Source: JAIXWP01 sp046309775 (lineage in GTDB: Bacteria; Bacteroidota; Bacteroidia; Flavobacteriales_D; Sanyastnellaceae). Taken from it: 64,000 nt of DNA. A program made the translations under genes and the position numbers. Positions 61,901 through 64,000 of this stretch are shown one piece after another. The notes beneath the pieces were generated by a model. The model was not told the origin of the DNA. It did not search any database and saw nothing but the letters and a program-made list of their open reading frames with translations. The DNA lies in assembly GCA_046309775.1 (NCBI GenBank), contig JBKCOM010000161.1:1-64000 (forward strand), given 5' to 3'. Position 1 is the stretch's first letter; each line of letters begins with the position of its first letter.

Positions 61901-62207
61901 ATCTGAAGAGCCTGCAGCGAACGTTCGCGAGCGTATGGAGATATCTGAGATTTCTAGTGATTTGCTAGTGTATCCAAATCCGAACCGCGGCGAAATGTTC
62001 ACGCTTCAAGTGGGCGGCTTGGTGAGCGAACAAGTATATGTACGTGTTTTGGACATGATGGGCAAGGAAGTGTACAGCGCCGGTTATGGCGTCGACGGCA
62101 TATTGAATGCTACGATTCAAATGGATCGTACGTTGAGTGCTGGTGTTTACATGATCGAGCTTACTGACGGTTCAAATCGTATGGTAGAGCGCATGATTGT
62201 GGAATAA
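58950..62207 (+). CDS. Large T9SS-secreted protein with five six-cysteine modules
   Basis: 1085 residues. Signal peptide (IIAAWLLLLGHASWSQ). Five modules of 110-113 residues (starting near 21, 134, 247, 357, 470) with the consensus xVTFRVDMNNVTxPF, NGTFNxWCGxCAPM, DGDGIWEL, YEYKFxADxW, PCTV, TNRxLxV, VCWGxCxxC. Then a MopE-type metal-binding motif (DNDGDGVGAGT...DCNDSNSAIYPGATEICTN, DDDCDGLINEGC), a PPC-like domain (DIWYRFVAGSNGARIQATS), a beta-rich region and a sorting domain (LLVYPNPNRGEMFTLQV). Probably a multivalent glucan-capturing protein on or off the surface. Monocistronic, under operators C and D. Confidence 0.85.
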   Translation: MKHFIIAAWLLLLGHASWSQFNVTFRVDMNNVTQPFTSPQVSGTFNNWCGGCAPMSDGDGDGIWELIIPLNAGTYEYKFNADSWAISENLIPGAPCTVTNGGFTNRSLNVTGDVVLDAVCWGACVGCNVVVPNYNVTFRVDMNNVTQPFTLPNLNGTFNNWCGACAPMSDGDGDGIWELVVALPAGSYEYKFSADGWIIQENLTPGSPCTITVGPFTNRTLNVTGDVVLDPVCWGSCVTCGTVVPQHDVTFRVDMNNVTQAFTTPEVNGTFNDWCGGCAPMTDADGDGIWELTVTLDEGLHEYKFAADGWNIQETLAQGAPCTVGGAPFVNRSLNLTGDVVLDPVCWGSCVACPPIYDVTFRVDMNNVTQPFTTPEVNGTFNNWCGACAPMSDPDGDGIWELVIGLPAGSYEYKFSADGFNIQESLNPGLPCTVTNFGFTNRTLTVSDDVVLNTVCYGACVGCDQVIPEYDITFRVNMNNVTTPFTTPEVNGTFNNWCGGCAPMSDPDGDGIWELVITLQPGTYEYKFAADNWSSQETLTQGDPCTINGAPFVNRSLSVTADAVLGAVCWGSCNVGSLLLFADNDGDGVGAGTAALYCTNPGAGYSALGTDCNDSNSAIYPGATEICTNTIDDDCDGLINEGCPPVPVNDNRASATLRISAGFPACSNVTGNLLTATNSPEAISSEPIGAGQDIWYRFVAGSNGARIQATSAVNDLVLELQTSAGALVDTENATGVGGAEILVVNNLVAGQTYFLAVRNFNTAAAGTFTVCMQNLDMSDPDNGTTFSSLCGAFKCDWNGASNYTVTFDDGVNQYVGSNGANSNIPFSTMPALKYNTTYDVTITSTWVLNNGAGGSPTTVVVTSPAYEVTILQHAPVSLRAADRCPTARALNALIGTDIWICGTGAWQWEFVEVNPSNPSEVISPSPIEITTSNTSRFIRVSQIPGVQPGDRYRVRVRPVIAGVPGAYAPFHQELCVAGGLNMEISEEPAANVRERMEISEISSDLLVYPNPNRGEMFTLQVGGLVSEQVYVRVLDMMGKEVYSAGYGVDGILNATIQMDRTLSAGVYMIELTDGSNRMVERMIVE
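59010..60680 (+). repeat. Five in-gene tandem repeats of ~330-340 bp
   Basis: Copies start at about 59010, 59349, 59688, 60018 and 60357, encoding the six-cysteine module. DNA similarity between neighbours is high enough (long shared stretches such as AACATTCAACAACTGGTGTG) that copy-number change by recombination is plausible. Confidence 0.85.
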
Positions 62208-62230
62208 AACAATTTAAGGAAAAGCAGAAA

Positions 62231-62257
62231 GGGCAGGTTTGACACCTGCCCTTTTTT
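62231..62257 (+). terminator. Intrinsic terminator after the five-module gene
   Basis: GGGCAGGT (62231-62238) pairs with ACCTGCCC (62244-62251), followed by six T. Confidence 0.92.
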
Positions 62258-62268
62258 ATTTTTCAAAT

Positions 62269-62303
62269 ACTTTTTGTGTTTTCTACAATAAGTCTTACTT
62301 TAG
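62269..62303 (+). promoter_or_regulatory. Operator E and promoter of the third module gene
   Basis: ACTTTTTGT-N7-ACAATAAGT at 62269-62293. TTG (62274-62276) is followed after 19 bases by TACTTTAG (62296-62303), 25 bases before the ATG. Confidence 0.8.
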
Positions 62304-62328
62304 TCACTGATAACCCAAACAAACTACA

Positions 62329-64000
62329 ATGAAGAAAACAATTTTACCTTTAATTGCTTTACTTTTTGCGTTCGTTTCTCAAGGTCAAACTTATGATATC
62401 ACTTTCCGAGTGGATATGAATAATGTAACCGAGAGCTTTGTAACGCCAGAAGTAAATGGAACTTTTAACACTTGGTGTGGCGGATGCGCACCAATGAGCG
62501 ACGCGGATGGAGACGGAATATGGGAACTCACTATTCCTCTAGAAGCTGGATATTATGAATACAAATTTGCTGCTGACAGTTGGAATCCACAAGAAAACCT
62601 TGTTCCTGGATCTCCTTGCACGGTATCTGCTTTTGGATTTACAAACCGCACGCTTAACGTAACAGCAGATGCAGTGCTTGATCCCGTATGTTGGGGTTCA
62701 TGCGATGTATGCGCGCTCACAGACGGTCCCTATGATGTGACCTTCCAAGTGAACATGAACGACGTTACTGTGCCTTTCACTACTCCAGAAGTAAACGGTG
62801 AGTTTAATAACTGGTGCGGTGGATGTGCTCCCATGTCTGATCCTGATGGTGATGGTATTTGGTCATTGACTATTTCTCTTAATGCAGGTGAGTACGAGTA
62901 CAAATTCGCTGCCGACAACTGGAATCCACAAGAAGAACTTACTCCTGGATTGCCATGTACAATGACTACTGGCGGTTTTACAAATCGTGTTGTTACAGTT
63001 TCAGAAGACGTGGTGCTTGATCCAGTATGTTGGAACTCTTGCCTCAATTGTGGTGTCCTACCAACCGTCTACGATGTTACATTCCAAGTGGACATGAGCG
63101 ACGTAACAGACGCTTATAATATCCCAGAAGTGAATGGAACATTCAACGACTGGTGCGGTGGATGTGCTCCAATGAGCGATGAAGATGGCGATGGAATTTA
63201 TCAGCTTACTATCGCCTTGGAAGAAGGAAACTACGAGTACAAGTTTGCTGCAGATTCATGGGCTTTGATTGAGCCACTTATGGAAGGTGACGCATGTACA
63301 ATAAATGGCGCTCCATTTGTCAATCGCACACTTTCATTAAATAGCAATATTACATTGCCCGCTGTATGCTGGGGATCTTGTTCTCCATGTGAGAGTGATC
63401 CAGTTGAAACGGGTATTATCAATTTGACATTCGACGAAGCAGCTTCAATCACTGCATGGACACCTGTTGCAGATGCTACTCTCCCTGAAGCTTCTATCGT
63501 TTGGAACGACGCAGGTGTTACCACAGGAGCAATGGAAATTTCTGGATCTAATTCTTCTGCTGGAATCGGTCGCGCTTACATCTTCCAATATGTGGATGGA
63601 AACGTTGACTACCAAGGACAAACCAACGTTCAGTTGTCATTTGATGTGAAGCTTTCTGCTCCACTTAATGGTGCTGCATTGCACTTACAAACTGAGCTTG
63701 CTTCAACTGGAACTATCAACACATTTGATATCCAAAACGCTGGAGTAAATGCTGACACTTGGACTACTCTTACTTATAACTACGAAAACATAGGTGCGGG
63801 TAATCTCTTCAGAATCCACTTCAATATCGCAGCTGGTGCTTTCGTAGGCGCGGGCGGTACAGTATTGATCGACAATATCCGTGTGCAAGCAATGGGTGAT
63901 GTAGTATCAGGTTGTACAGATGAAGCTGCCAACAATTATAATCCAGAAGCTACTACAGATGATGGAAGCTGCTTATACGACGTTACATTCCATGTGAATA
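62329..64000 (+). CDS. Third six-cysteine-module protein, C-terminus beyond the window
   Basis: Open from the ATG at 62329 to the window end (557 codons). Signal peptide (ILPLIALLFAFVSQGQ), three modules starting near 62392, 62731 and 63070, then a jelly-roll carbohydrate-binding-like domain (~63415-63890: INLTFDEAASITAWTPVADA, VDYQGQTNVQLSFDVKLS, VLIDNIRVQ), the calcium-type linker CTDEAANNYNPEATTDDGSC, and the start of a fourth module (YDVTFHVN) at 63976. Same family as the two preceding genes, with the same operator in front; a T9SS sorting end is expected outside the window. Confidence 0.85.
   Translation, partial: MKKTILPLIALLFAFVSQGQTYDITFRVDMNNVTESFVTPEVNGTFNTWCGGCAPMSDADGDGIWELTIPLEAGYYEYKFAADSWNPQENLVPGSPCTVSAFGFTNRTLNVTADAVLDPVCWGSCDVCALTDGPYDVTFQVNMNDVTVPFTTPEVNGEFNNWCGGCAPMSDPDGDGIWSLTISLNAGEYEYKFAADNWNPQEELTPGLPCTMTTGGFTNRVVTVSEDVVLDPVCWNSCLNCGVLPTVYDVTFQVDMSDVTDAYNIPEVNGTFNDWCGGCAPMSDEDGDGIYQLTIALEEGNYEYKFAADSWALIEPLMEGDACTINGAPFVNRTLSLNSNITLPAVCWGSCSPCESDPVETGIINLTFDEAASITAWTPVADATLPEASIVWNDAGVTTGAMEISGSNSSAGIGRAYIFQYVDGNVDYQGQTNVQLSFDVKLSAPLNGAALHLQTELASTGTINTFDIQNAGVNADTWTTLTYNYENIGAGNLFRIHFNIAAGAFVGAGGTVLIDNIRVQAMGDVVSGCTDEAANNYNPEATTDDGSCLYDVTFHVN

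Noticed and set aside
1..64000. tRNA, rRNA, prophage or conjugative element genes
   Set aside because: None seen on either strand; the only mobile gene is the RAYT-like transposase.

Overview
The window comes from a member of the Bacteroidota, probably a flavobacterium-like gliding or marine/freshwater lineage. Evidence: many secreted proteins end in a type IX secretion (T9SS) sorting domain; lipoproteins carry acidic export signals right after the lipid cysteine (CKKDEEE); promoters fit the Bacteroidota TTG-N19-21-TAnnTTTG consensus; and there are no Shine-Dalgarno leaders. The finer placement is inference. No rRNA, tRNA, CRISPR array or prophage was seen.

Layout. 1-1.8 kb: end of a surface-polysaccharide locus (flippase start and an asparagine-synthase-like enzyme). 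1.9-19.9 kb: mostly core genes (PfkB kinase, rlmN, free methionine-R-sulfoxide reductase, gcvP, XRE regulator, lysS) with small envelope proteins between them; a second copy of the rlmN 3' end lies just behind that gene. 19.9-25.6 kb: two paralogous T9SS-secreted proteins. 25.6-26.55 kb: an IS200/REP-type (RAYT) transposase bracketed by pairs of REP-like palindromes. 26.5-32.5 kb: hybrid histidine kinase, diheme cytochrome lipoprotein, FG-GAP/ASPIC secreted protein. 32.7-38.4 kb: rimP-nusA-infB, pssA and purS, with a terminator-like leader before rimP and a strong hairpin before infB. 38.4-41.6 kb: an MbnP/MbnH copper-type cluster. 41.7-46.6 kb: thioredoxin-like secreted protein, a decayed barrel gene, a GH39-like hydrolase, an orphan signal peptide and an outer-membrane protein, i.e. 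a zone of gene turnover.

46.6-64 kb is the most interesting part. A Nudix-type (NrtR/AraR-like) transcription factor heads a leftward operon with a clan GH-A hydrolase, two outer-membrane barrels without SusC/SusD, two surface lipoproteins, a GH3 beta-glucosidase, a GH16 glucanase and a frameshifted CHAP protein. Divergently there are three T9SS-secreted proteins built from 2, 5 and at least 4 copies of one ~110-residue six-cysteine beta-sandwich module. Five copies of a 25-bp palindrome (ACTTWTTGT-N7-ACAAWAAGT) sit at the promoters of these units, and in four of them the left arm supplies the -33 TTG. I read this as one regulon for beta-glucan (laminarin-type) capture and degradation that uses an unusual SusCD-less architecture; the regulator-operator pairing and the substrate are inference.
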